27,357 bases of DNA from assembly GCA_019116405.1 (NCBI GenBank), contig DXBS01000136.1:1-27357 (forward strand), read 5' to 3'. The notes beneath the pieces were generated by a model that was not told the DNA's origin, did not search any database, and saw only the letters and a list, made by a program, of their open reading frames with translations. Source of the stretch: Candidatus Gallimonas intestinigallinarum (GTDB taxonomy: Bacteria; Bacillota_A; Clostridia; Christensenellales; Borkfalkiaceae). A program made the translations under genes and the position numbers. Below, in pieces: positions 17,063-27,251 of this stretch (position 1 is the first letter of the stretch; each line of letters opens with the position of its first letter).

Positions 17063-18370
17063 ATGAACTATCACATCGTCACTTACGGCTGCCAGATGAA
17101 CGTCCACGAATCGGAGAAGATCGCGGGGCTTCTGCGCGGCGCGGGATATGAAACGGAGAGCGCGATCGAGGACGCAGACGTCATCGTCTTTAATACCTGC
17201 TGTATTCGTGAGAATGCCGAAAATCACGCGTTCGGCAATATCGGCGCGCTCAAAAAGATGAAAAAGCAAAGGCGCGGACTTCTCATCGCGGTGGGCGGCT
17301 GTATGGCGCAGGAGGAGGGGAAGGCGGAGCTGCTCGTCAAAAAATTTCCCTTCATCGATATCGTATTCGGGACGCACAACGTCGCCGAGCTTCCCTCGCT
17401 CATCGCGCGCAAACAGCGGGAAAAGAAGGTCGTCTCCCTCCTTGCGGACCGCGCGGAGACGGAGGACGGCGCCCAGCCCTATCGCACGAGCTATCCCAAT
17501 GCCTGGGTGAATATCACCTACGGCTGCAATAATTTTTGCACCTACTGCATCGTGCCCTATGTGCGCGGCAGGGAGAAGAGCCGCTCCGCCTCCCTCATTT
17601 TGGAGGAAGTGCGCGCCTTGGTCGCGGCGGGGTATAAGGAAATTACCCTGCTCGGGCAGAACGTCAACTCCTACCGCGACGGCGAGATCGATTTTCCCGC
17701 GCTTCTCGACATGGTCGCGTCCATCGAGGGCAAGTTCCGCGTGCGGTTTATGACCTCGCACCCCAAGGACTTCTCTGCGGCGCTCGTCGCCGTCATGAAG
17801 AAGCACGAGAAGATCTGCAATTTGCTGCACCTTCCCGCGCAGTCGGGCTCCAGTCGCATCCTCTCGCTCATGAACCGCCGCTACACGCGCGAACAGTACC
17901 TGGAGAAGGTCGCGCTTCTTAAGAAGGAGATCCCCGAAGCGGAACTGACGACCGATCTCATCGTCGCCTTTCCGACTGAGACGGAGGAGGAGTTCGAAGA
18001 GACGCTCTCCCTCGTTAACGATGCAGACTTCTCCTCGGCGTTTACCTTCATCTATTCCCCGCGCAAGGGGACGAAAGCGGCGGAAATGGAGGGACAGATC
18101 TCGCCCGATGTCGCCAAGGAGCGCATCACCCGACTTGTCGATCGCGTCAACGAAAACACCCGCCGCAAGAGCGAGCGCTACGTCGGGCGCACGATCGAAA
18201 TATTGTGCGAGGATTATGACGCAAAGAAGGGGCTGTACCTTGGCAGGGAGCCGCTCGGGCGAATGGGCTACTTTGCGGCAGATCACAACTGCGTCGGCGA
18301 ATTTGTTCAGATGCGCGTGACGCGCGCCAACGGCATTTCGCTGTACGGCGACCTTGTGCAAACGGAGTAA
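17063..18370 (+). CDS. miaB: tRNA-2-methylthio-N6-dimethylallyladenosine synthase MiaB
   Basis: Radical SAM methylthiotransferase that converts i6A37 to ms2i6A37 in tRNAs reading UNN codons. The 435-residue protein has the N-terminal UPF0004 domain, with auxiliary cluster cysteines Cys10 (YGCQMN), Cys46 (NTCCIRE) and Cys80 (GGCMAQ). The radical SAM triad is Cys155, Cys159 and Cys162 (YGCNNFCTYC), and a C-terminal TRAM domain follows. The ATG at 17063 was chosen because it opens the conserved N-terminus; upstream codons belong to the sirtuin reading frame shadow. The gene for the preceding enzyme, miaA, lies three genes downstream in the same run, so both steps of the modification are encoded together. 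Confidence 0.97.
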   Translation: MNYHIVTYGCQMNVHESEKIAGLLRGAGYETESAIEDADVIVFNTCCIRENAENHAFGNIGALKKMKKQRRGLLIAVGGCMAQEEGKAELLVKKFPFIDIVFGTHNVAELPSLIARKQREKKVVSLLADRAETEDGAQPYRTSYPNAWVNITYGCNNFCTYCIVPYVRGREKSRSASLILEEVRALVAAGYKEITLLGQNVNSYRDGEIDFPALLDMVASIEGKFRVRFMTSHPKDFSAALVAVMKKHEKICNLLHLPAQSGSSRILSLMNRRYTREQYLEKVALLKKEIPEAELTTDLIVAFPTETEEEFEETLSLVNDADFSSAFTFIYSPRKGTKAAEMEGQISPDVAKERITRLVDRVNENTRRKSERYVGRTIEILCEDYDAKKGLYLGREPLGRMGYFAADHNCVGEFVQMRVTRANGISLYGDLVQTE

Positions 18371-18389
18371 CAATCACGGAGGAAAAAGG

Positions 18390-20947
<2,558 letters not shown>

Positions 20948-20951
<4 letters not shown>

Positions 20952-22846
20952 AAATCAATCTTCTGTCGGCAGACGTCTACAATAAAATTGCGGCGGGGGA
21001 GGTCGTGGACCGTCCCTATTCCGTCGTCAAGGAACTGGTTGAAAACGCCATCGATGCTGGCGCGACGCAAATTACCGTCGAGATCGAAAAGGGCGGCAAG
21101 AAGCGCATCCGCGTGACGGACAACGGCAGCGGCATTGCGCGCGACGATCTGCCGCTCGCCTACTCCGCGCACGCGACGAGCAAGCTAAAGACGGCATCCG
21201 ACCTGTTCGCCATCCATACGCTGGGATTCCGCGGCGAGGCGCTGGCGTCTGTTGCGGCGGTCTCGCGCATGGAGATCGTTTCGCGCACTTTAGCTGCGGA
21301 CGCCTTCTCGCTTGCCTGCGAGGGCGGCGTACTCGGCGAAGTCCTGCCCGCGGCGGGTGCGCAGGGGACGGTCGTCACGGTGGACGATCTGTTTTACAAC
21401 GTCCCCGCGCGCCTCAAGTTTCTCAAGTCGGACACGCAGGAGGAGGCGGATATCGGAGGCGTCATGGCGCGCTTTCTCCTTGCCCGTCCCGAAATTTCCT
21501 TCACCTATCTTGCGGACGGCAAGGTGAAATACCGCTCGTTCGGGGACGGGCTCGCCGCTGCGCTGGTCGCGGTGTATGGCGCAAGCACGCTGGAAAACTG
21601 CCTGGAGATCAGGGCGGAGAAGCACGGGATCAGGCTGCACGGCTTTCTTGGAAACCGCAACTTTTACAAGGCAAACCGTTCCTATCAGAGCTTGTTCGTC
21701 AACGGGCGGAGCGTCGTCAACCAGACGGTCGGCGCGGCGATTACCAATGCCTACGCAAGCTATCTGATGAAGCGGCAATATCCTTTCTATGTGCTCTTTC
21801 TGGACGTCCCGCCCGAGGTCGTGGACGTCAACGTGCATCCCAACAAGGCAGACGTCCGATTTGCGGACAATCAGATCATCTACGGCTGCGTCTATTCCAT
21901 TGTTTCAGCGGTGCTGGATGGCAATTCCAAGGCGCTGGAATACCTCGTTCAGGTTCCTAAGACGGAGCCTGCGCCGCAAAAGGAAGTAGCCGCACCTGCG
22001 CCTGTATGGAACGCGCCGAACGTGTCGGCGCCGCAGGCAGATATAGAGGTGCATTCGGCCCCGCAGATGACGTACGCGGAGGCAAAAAAGGAGCTTGCGT
22101 TCGATATCTCCATGCCCAAGGGGAGCGAGCCGCGCTTTCTGGAGCAGAAGCGGGCGGTGATGGAAGTCCGCGCGCCCGCCAAGGCGCAGCCGGAGACGGA
22201 CGCCTTCGAGGAGAACAAAAAGTTTCTTCTTGCGCAGGACGCGGCGCGCATCAGACAGCCGCGCGTGGAGACGGATGTGCTCGTCTATAAGGGCGAGCTG
22301 TTCCGCACCTACCTCATCTACCAATCGGGCGACTGCGCCTATATCGTCGATCAGCACGCCGCGCACGAGCGCATTTTGTTCGATAAACTCAAAGAGAAGT
22401 GGGAGACGCGGAGCGTCGTTTCTCAGCCTATGCTCGTACCGTTTATCTATAACGGAAATGCTCAGGAGTTTGCATTTTTAGAGCGCAATTTCCCCGTCCT
22501 GCACGAGATCGGGTTTGACATCGAGGCGTTCGGCGATACAAGCGTGCGCGTCTCGGCGGTGCCCGCAGAGCTGATGGGGATCGATCTTGACGGCTTCTTC
22601 AGGGATGTGCTCTCCTCCATGGAGAGTCTGCGCGCCATCAAGCTTACCGATCTTCTAAGGGATAAGCTGGCAACGGCCGCCTGCAAAGCGGCGGTCAAGG
22701 GCGGGGAATCGCTGACGGAGCAGGAAGTGCGCACGCTCATCGAGCGCATGAACGGCGATATGGCAATGAAGTGTCCGCACGGCAGGCCCGCCGTCGTCGT
22801 GATGAAAAAGTCGGAGATCGAAAAGCTCTTCAAGAGGATCGTATGA
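20948..22846 (+). CDS. mutL: DNA mismatch repair protein MutL (endonuclease type)
   Basis: ATP-dependent partner of MutS. This is the type that itself nicks DNA, as expected in bacteria lacking MutH. The 632-residue protein opens with the GHKL ATPase (NKIAAGEVVDRPYSVVKELV, DNGSGI, TLGFRGEAL). A variable proline- and alanine-rich linker at about 335-400 follows. The C-terminal domain carries the nuclease metal motif D468-Q-H-A-A-H-E-R and the C609-P-H-G-R-P motif. The start is TTG at 20948, overlapping the mutS TGA (TTGA), with AGGAG 8 bases upstream. A GTG at 20930 is in frame but would place the Shine-Dalgarno inside the gene and adds six residues not expected in the family. Confidence 0.95.
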
Positions 22847-23742
22847 AGCTGATTGCCATCTGCGGGCCGACCGCCTCCGGAAAGACGTCGCTTGCCGTCG
22901 CCTGTGCCAAGGCGTTCGGGGGCGAGGTTGTCTCCTGTGACGCGCTGCTTGTCTACAAGGGGCTGAATATCGGCACGGCGAAGCCGACCAGAGAGGAGAT
23001 GGACGGCGCCCCTCATCATCTCATCGATATCGTCGAGCCGACGCAGAGCTTTTCCGTGCACGATTTTGAATGCGCAGCGCTGCCTGTCGTCGAGGATATC
23101 CTCGCGCGTGGAAAGGTCCCCGTTCTGTGCGGCGGAACGGGGTTTTATATGAACGCCATTCTTTTTCGCAGCGGCTTTGGGCATGCGGGGGGAGACGCGG
23201 CGATCCGCGAAAAATATGAGCGTATTGCCGAGGAGCGGGGCAGGGAATACCTTCACGCCTTGCTGCGCGAATGTGACCCTGAGAGCGCGGAAAAACTGCA
23301 TCCAAACGACGTCAAACGCGTCATCCGCGCGCTGGAGATCTATGAACTGACGGGCTGTAAGAAATCGTCACAGAACGATTCTTGTGTGCCGCGCTATCCC
23401 TATGAGGCATTTGCTGTAAATTGGGAGCGCCAGACGCTCTATGCGCGCATTCACGAGCGCACGCAGGCGATGCTGCGGGCGGGACTTGTAGAGGAAGTAA
23501 AGGGACTTTTGGCGTCCGGCGTGCCCGAAAATGCCCAGTGTATGCAGGCGATAGGGTACAAAGAAGTTGTTGAAATTTTGAAAAATGACGATTTACACAG
23601 TACTATGTCTGACATAATAGAGCAAAATACCCGTCGCTATGCCAAGCGGCAGCTGACTTTTTTCAAAAAGCTGCCCCACTTACATTGGCTGGAGCCCGCC
23701 GGGACGGAGACGATGAGAAAGGAGATCGAACGTTATCTATGA
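22843..23742 (+). CDS. miaA: tRNA dimethylallyltransferase MiaA
   Basis: Transfers the dimethylallyl group to N6 of A37 of tRNAs reading UNN codons, the substrate-forming step for MiaB. The 299-residue protein has the P-loop GPTASGKT (8-15), the motif DALLVYKGLNIGTAKP and the downstream H-H-L-I-D. GGTGFYMNA and HPNDVKRVIRALEIYE are also present. The usual length is about 300. The canonical Asp-Ser of the substrate loop reads Asp-Ala here, a mild variant. The ATG overlaps the mutL stop (ATGA) and its own stop overlaps the next start. The last ~180 bases are unusually A+T-rich and contain promoter-like elements near 23578-23606 that could help drive the next gene. Confidence 0.96.
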   Translation: MKLIAICGPTASGKTSLAVACAKAFGGEVVSCDALLVYKGLNIGTAKPTREEMDGAPHHLIDIVEPTQSFSVHDFECAALPVVEDILARGKVPVLCGGTGFYMNAILFRSGFGHAGGDAAIREKYERIAEERGREYLHALLRECDPESAEKLHPNDVKRVIRALEIYELTGCKKSSQNDSCVPRYPYEAFAVNWERQTLYARIHERTQAMLRAGLVEEVKGLLASGVPENAQCMQAIGYKEVVEILKNDDLHSTMSDIIEQNTRRYAKRQLTFFKKLPHLHWLEPAGTETMRKEIERYL

Positions 23743-24965
23743 CCATTGAGGATAGGATCGCTTCGGCAGAGCGTGCGCTTGCGCCCAAATTTGACGAAAT
23801 CGATGCGATCGCATATTACAATCAGGATAAGGTCTTAAATGCCTTCCGGGAGGAGTGCATCGCGCTCCGTCATTTTGCGCCCAGTACGGGCTACGGCTAC
23901 GGCGACGAGGGCCGCGACGCCCTGGGAAGGATGTACGCCCGCGCGTTCGGTGCGGAGCGCGCCATCGTCTCACCGACGCTTCTGAGCGGGACGCACACGC
24001 TGACGGTCGCCCTGTTCGGCGTCCTGCGCCCGGGGGATAAGGTGCTCTGCATCAGCGGGACGCCCTATGATACATTGCGCGGCGTTATCTGGGGCGAGGG
24101 GAACGGCTCGCTTGCCGACTTTGGCATCTCGTTTGAGACGCTCGCACTCGATGAAGGCGGCAAAATGGACCTCGCTGCGGTCGAAAAGGCGCTTGCCTCG
24201 CAGGAGTACCGTATGGTCTATATTCAACGCTCGCGCGGGTATGAACTGCGCGATTCTTTCACGATCGAGGAGATCGAGGTCGCGTGTGCCCGCGTGCGCG
24301 GATGTGGCTTCCGGGGGTGTATCTTTGTCGATAACTGCTACGGCGAGTTTGCCGAGAAACGCGAGCCGACCGATGTGGGCGCTGACCTCATTGCCGGTTC
24401 ACTCATCAAAAATCCCGGCGGGGGGCTGACGCCTACGGGCGGCTATATCGCGGGGAAGGCGAAGTATATCGAGCAGTGCGAAAATCGCCTGACTGCGCCC
24501 TCCGTGGGCGGGGAGATCGGCTCCTATGCCTACGGGTACCAGCTCTTCTATCAGGGCTTTTTCCTTGCGCCGCACGTCGTCGCGCAGGCGCTCAAGGGCG
24601 CGCTGCTCATCGGGCAATGTATGTCCGAACTGGGGTATGAAAACTACCCGTCCGTCGATCGTCTCCCGCCCGATCTGACGCGTGCGGTGCGCTTTGATAC
24701 CGAAAAGCAGCTGACCGATTTCATCCAGTCCGTGCAGGATGTCTCGCCAGTCGATTCCTTTGTCAAACTGGAGGCGTGGGATATGCCCGGGTATGACTGC
24801 AAGATCATCATGGCAGCGGGGACGTTCAACGCGGGCGCGAGCATCGAACTTTCCGCCGACGCGCCCATTCGTGAGCCGTACGTCGCCTACTTTCAGGGTG
24901 GGCTCACCTACGAGCACTGCCGTATCGCCGTCCGCGAGATCTTAAAAAAGCTGGTCGGAGAGTGA
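23739..24965 (+). CDS. PLP-dependent methionine gamma-lyase-like / aluminium resistance family protein
   Basis: A 408-residue fold-type I PLP protein of the family named both 'aluminium resistance protein' and 'Met_gamma_lyase-like' (YnbB type). Visible hallmarks are SPTLLSGTHTL, the cofactor Asp in CIFVDNCYGEF, and the PLP lysine Lys224 in GSLIKNPGGG. Members are annotated as carbon-sulfur lyases, but the physiological substrate is poorly defined, so I would not infer methionine breakdown from the name. It follows miaA by a 4-base ATGA overlap, an arrangement common in Clostridia. The ATG at 23739 was chosen for that overlap; an earlier in-frame start would lie within miaA. Confidence 0.9.
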   Translation: MTIEDRIASAERALAPKFDEIDAIAYYNQDKVLNAFREECIALRHFAPSTGYGYGDEGRDALGRMYARAFGAERAIVSPTLLSGTHTLTVALFGVLRPGDKVLCISGTPYDTLRGVIWGEGNGSLADFGISFETLALDEGGKMDLAAVEKALASQEYRMVYIQRSRGYELRDSFTIEEIEVACARVRGCGFRGCIFVDNCYGEFAEKREPTDVGADLIAGSLIKNPGGGLTPTGGYIAGKAKYIEQCENRLTAPSVGGEIGSYAYGYQLFYQGFFLAPHVVAQALKGALLIGQCMSELGYENYPSVDRLPPDLTRAVRFDTEKQLTDFIQSVQDVSPVDSFVKLEAWDMPGYDCKIIMAAGTFNAGASIELSADAPIREPYVAYFQGGLTYEHCRIAVREILKKLVGE

Positions 24966-24973
24966 GGGGCAGA

Positions 24974-25426
24974 ATGGCAACGTGGAGCGCGACCAGACAT
25001 AAGCTGGAAAACGAGCATCTTGCGGAGAGCCTTCGCGGGCATATTTGTTACTTTGCGACGACGTATCGCGAAAGCCATGATCAGGAGGGGCGGGCAGCGA
25101 TCTATTATGACGGGCAGGAAGTGATTGCGGGCGGCTATTATCACAGAGATTTTTGCATCGAGTGGTATCCGAAAATCGAGACCGATAAGGTGATCAGAAA
25201 GGGTGCGTTTGATCAGGCAAGTTTCTATGCGGCGTTCCATGATTTTGACAATCAGAGCATCGAAGAGAGCTTAAAGAGCAGCAATTTGCTCATTCGTATT
25301 TTTGCGCTTCTCGATCGCCGCGTCGGAAAGAGAAGGCTGCTGGCAATGCAAGAGCAAATGCCGAAGGAAGCGGAGACTGTTCAGACCTTTTATCGCATCC
25401 GCATGGCAGCGGAAGGGCTTTGTTGA
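24974..25426 (+). CDS. Small conserved hypothetical protein (SF0329-like)
   Basis: A 150-residue soluble protein with no catalytic motif that I can name. The N-terminal third, with WSATRHKLE, SLRGHICYFATTYRESHD and GRAAIYYDGQEV, resembles the proteins called 'conserved hypothetical SF0329' in Clostridia. The C-terminal half is helical and ends RIRMAAEGLC. The resemblance is from memory. The start ATG at 24974 has GAGGGG four bases upstream and lies eight bases after the preceding stop, so it is probably the last gene of the sirtuin-miaB-mutSL-miaA run. A GTG at 24962 is in frame but overlaps the upstream gene and lacks a ribosome binding site. Base composition falls in its last third, where the accessory region begins. 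Confidence 0.8.
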   Translation: MATWSATRHKLENEHLAESLRGHICYFATTYRESHDQEGRAAIYYDGQEVIAGGYYHRDFCIEWYPKIETDKVIRKGAFDQASFYAAFHDFDNQSIEESLKSSNLLIRIFALLDRRVGKRRLLAMQEQMPKEAETVQTFYRIRMAAEGLC

Positions 25427-25464
25427 GAAGCGCGTGAGCACGTCGGATGCAATGCTTGAAGTGA

Positions 25465-25578
25465 CCTTCTGTTTTTGTCGTATCTTACCGTTCGACTTTG
25501 TGTACCCCAATATTTGCGGACTGTTTCCCGGTAACTCAAATGGTTTTCGCGCATATCCATTATAACAGATATTTTGGA
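25465..25578 (-). pseudogene. Probable fragment of an IS3-type transposase OrfA (helix-turn-helix)
   Basis: On the - strand, positions 25578 down to about 25503 read SKISVIMDMRENHLSYRETVRKYWG. This resembles the first helix-turn-helix of IS3-family OrfA proteins (pattern FK..V...M....LSYRETA..). After about 25 residues the likeness stops: the expected W-E-R-I-Y-L-E-E-G segment is not found in this frame. No terminal inverted repeats or OrfB were seen. It is either a decayed remnant or a chance match over a short stretch. Confidence 0.4.
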
Positions 25579-25579
25579 C

Positions 25580-25752
25580 GAAGTGCGTGCGGCGGCGTAC
25601 CGGCCGCGTACCGGCCGCTTGCCGATATTCTGCGCTCGCTCGATCGCGACCTTGTGCGCGGCGCATTTGCGGGGGAGTACTTTATGGAATATTTCTCCCG
25701 CGACTGCAAAGACGAGACACTTTTGACCTTTGTAAAGGATTGCAGGAGATAG
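25580..25752 (+). pseudogene. 3' remnant of an unknown gene, frameshifted by an 11-bp duplication
   Basis: Reading from 25580, the frame gives EVRAAAYRP. After collapsing one copy of the 11-bp tandem repeat at 25597-25618 it continues LADILRSLDRDLVRGAFAGE, then YFMEYFSRDCKDETLLTFVK, ending DCRR and TAG at 25750-25752. The result looks like a genuine helical protein C-terminus, acidic and with normal composition, but I do not recognise the family. There is no start codon or ribosome binding site upstream in this frame, which is closed by a TAA at 25532-25534, and the transposase-like fragment abuts its 5' side. An alternative is that the downstream frame alone (ATG at 25540 or ATT/GTG upstream) is a short real gene. 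Confidence 0.5.
25597..25618. repeat. Exact 11-bp tandem duplication
   Basis: GTACCGGCCGC occurs twice head to tail (25597-25607 and 25608-25618) with no mismatch. Its length is not a multiple of three and it joins two reading frames that together form one plausible protein C-terminus. Confidence 0.9.
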
Positions 25753-25805
25753 AGGCTGGCCGTGGCGCAATTCGCCGCCGTAAGGCGTCAAAGGTTTATA
25801 AAAAT

Positions 25806-25839
25806 GAAATACCACGTGCTTGTTTGCGCGTGGTATTTC
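25806..25839 (-). terminator. Intrinsic terminator of the leftward membrane-protein gene
   Basis: Perfect 11-bp inverted repeat GAAATACCACG (25806-25816) / CGTGGTATTTC (25829-25839) with a 12-base loop. Read on the - strand, the stem is followed by ATTTTTATAAACC, a usable U-tract, and it starts 14 bases after the TAA of the 25853-26650 gene. On the + strand the following sequence is not T-rich, so rightward termination would be weak. Confidence 0.7.
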
Positions 25840-25852
25840 TTCATGTGCTGTT

Positions 25853-26650
25853 TTATGCGAGATATTCTCCGGTTTCTTCGCTGCGTACACGCTCCGCATT
25901 GTTTTCCGCGATCCGCGCGGTGCATGTAAGTCTGGTCGGACGCTTTTGCAGCCGTTCCGTAAATTTTGCGGAATATGCAATGAAGATGAGATAAATGTAT
26001 GGCATGCCGAGGTTGGTTTCCAGGAGAGAGTTTGTGACAAGAGTCAGGAGTTTGTCGGCAAAGTTCTCAAACCCCGCGCTTCGGATACCGCCCAGCAGCA
26101 GTCCTGCTTCCCATCCGAATTGGACAAGGATGCCGATCGCGAGGATCCAAAGCAAAGGAATATGCAGTGTCCTATCCTTTTGGGCGAGGTTCCACACGTT
26201 GGCAGCGCCGTAGCCGACAAATAAGATCGCAGCCATCCAGCCGTGATATGCGCCCGTCGTGCGCTGGATGACGATGGGCGTACCGCTGCCGAATGTCGCC
26301 GCCAGCATGGGGCAGCACAGCCACCATGCAAGAATGAATAAAGACCATTCCAAAAGGTGTTTGTCTTTGGAGATCCACAGCCAGATCCATGCAAAGTTCG
26401 TAAAGCCGTAGCTCATCGACATCCACAGCAGAACCGGGAACATGTCGCCTCCCTGAATGCTCCTTGCGTGAAAGACGAGGTGAAACAGACCATAGTCCAC
26501 GGCGAAATAGACAATTCCCATACATATGCCGACAAGTACCGTCATATATTTTTTCCGCCAAAGCAACAATCCTGCAAACACAATGAGAAAGGTAATATCC
26601 AGCCAGATATAGAGCGGGTCAAATTGCCTGCGCGCAATAATCTCTGACAT
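25853..26650 (-). CDS. Seven-helix integral membrane protein of unknown function
   Basis: A 265-residue protein with about seven hydrophobic helices (roughly residues 12-31, 35-60, 70-92, 100-120, 136-155, 163-186 and 215-232) and a charged C-terminal tail. Conserved-looking intramembrane residues include MSYGFTNFAWIW, QRTTGAYHGW and GWEAGLLLGGIR, suggesting a defined function, but I cannot name the family. The start at 26650 was chosen over one five codons earlier because AGGAG lies six bases before it on the - strand. It has its own consensus promoter (26683-26711) and terminator (25806-25839), so it is monocistronic. Its lower GC and AT-richer codons, compared with the rest of the window, suggest later acquisition. 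Confidence 0.85.
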   Translation of the reverse strand: MSEIIARRQFDPLYIWLDITFLIVFAGLLLWRKKYMTVLVGICMGIVYFAVDYGLFHLVFHARSIQGGDMFPVLLWMSMSYGFTNFAWIWLWISKDKHLLEWSLFILAWWLCCPMLAATFGSGTPIVIQRTTGAYHGWMAAILFVGYGAANVWNLAQKDRTLHIPLLWILAIGILVQFGWEAGLLLGGIRSAGFENFADKLLTLVTNSLLETNLGMPYIYLIFIAYSAKFTERLQKRPTRLTCTARIAENNAERVRSEETGEYLA

Positions 26651-26682
26651 TGCAACTCCTGTCATAAAAAGTTATTACATTC

Positions 26683-26711
26683 AGTATAGCCGATTTTATC
26701 CTTGCGGTCAA
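26683..26711 (-). promoter_or_regulatory. Sigma-A-type promoter of the membrane-protein gene
   Basis: On the - strand TTGACC (26711-26706), 17-base spacer, TATACT (26688-26683). The spacing and five of six matches in each box are near consensus. The predicted start lies about 25 bases before the ATG at 26650, leaving room for the AGGAG ribosome binding site. Confidence 0.75.
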
Positions 26712-26755
26712 GTGTCTTGTTATCATCTTTGCGAAAAAAATTTTGTTTCAAACTA

Positions 26756-26784
26756 TTGACAATACATATGTTTCATGATATCAT
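26756..26784 (+). promoter_or_regulatory. Sigma-A-type promoter of the SPFH gene
   Basis: Perfect TTGACA at 26756-26761, 17-base spacer, TATCAT at 26779-26784. The start codon at 26820 is preceded by GGAGGG (26810-26815). The spacer and -10 box are occupied by palindromes, described at 26764-26794. Confidence 0.75.
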
Positions 26785-26794
26785 GATGATATCA
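26764..26794. promoter_or_regulatory. Phased palindromes overlapping the SPFH promoter, candidate operator
   Basis: Three perfect palindromes lie in succession: ACATATGT (26764-26771), CATGATATCATG (26774-26785) and TGATATCA (26787-26794). The second contains a copy of TGATATCA (26776-26783), so this octamer occurs twice with centres 11 bp apart, about one helical turn. Their position over the -10 element suits a repressor site. No regulator gene is visible nearby. Confidence 0.4.
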
Positions 26795-26819
26795 AAATAA
26801 CTCTGTTCTGGAGGGTAAA

Positions 26820-27251
26820 ATGGAAAACGAGAAAATTCTGAAGGAAGTTGAGGAGAAGAGCGCGCATGAAAAGAGCGGCTGGGGTATGCTTGTCGTCGTT
26901 ATTCTGTGCTTCATCGCGGCGATTGTTGTGTTTGCCATCGGCGCGGCAGGTATGGACCGAAACGGTGCGCTCGGCGCCTTGGTGGCGGTCGGCATTGTGC
27001 TGTTTCTTGTCGCCCTCGTGCTTGCATGTGGGTTTAAGACGCTGCAGCCCAATGAGTCCTACGTCTTTACGCTGTTCGGCAAGTACTACGGCTCGTTGAA
27101 GCTGGACGGCTTTTTCTGGGTCAATCCTTTCTGTTCAACGGTCAATCCTGCCCGCGCCATGATGGGGACGAACCGTAAGCTCTCCTTAAAGGCGATGACG
27201 CTCAACAACGAAAAGCAGAAGGTCAACGACGAGGAGGGCAATCCCATTTAG
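26820..27251 (+). CDS. SPFH/band 7 (stomatin-like) membrane protein, ending early at an in-frame TAG
   Basis: A 143-codon frame with a charged N-terminus, two hydrophobic helices (about 20-42 and 49-70) and the start of an SPFH domain (GFKTLQPNESYVFTLFGKYY). Such proteins form oligomeric rings or microdomains in the membrane and are usually about 280-320 residues long. The frame stops at TAG 27249-27251, after EEGNPI, where homologues continue with a glutamate or similar residue and ISVVVIWRI. The homologous sequence does continue in the same frame immediately after the TAG. So this is a truncated product, a pseudogene, a read-through gene or a sequence error. It has a strong promoter and ribosome binding site, with no other sign of decay in the visible part. 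Confidence 0.8.
   Translation: MENEKILKEVEEKSAHEKSGWGMLVVVILCFIAAIVVFAIGAAGMDRNGALGALVAVGIVLFLVALVLACGFKTLQPNESYVFTLFGKYYGSLKLDGFFWVNPFCSTVNPARAMMGTNRKLSLKAMTLNNEKQKVNDEEGNPI

Noticed and set aside
17027..18373. 448-codon antisense frame across miaB
   Set aside because: The + strand has an unmistakable MiaB with all cluster cysteines; the antisense product has biased composition and no recognisable domain.
25559..25564. TATAAT on the - strand next to the transposase-like fragment
   Set aside because: No acceptable -35 box is present and the hexamer lies within the matching fragment itself.
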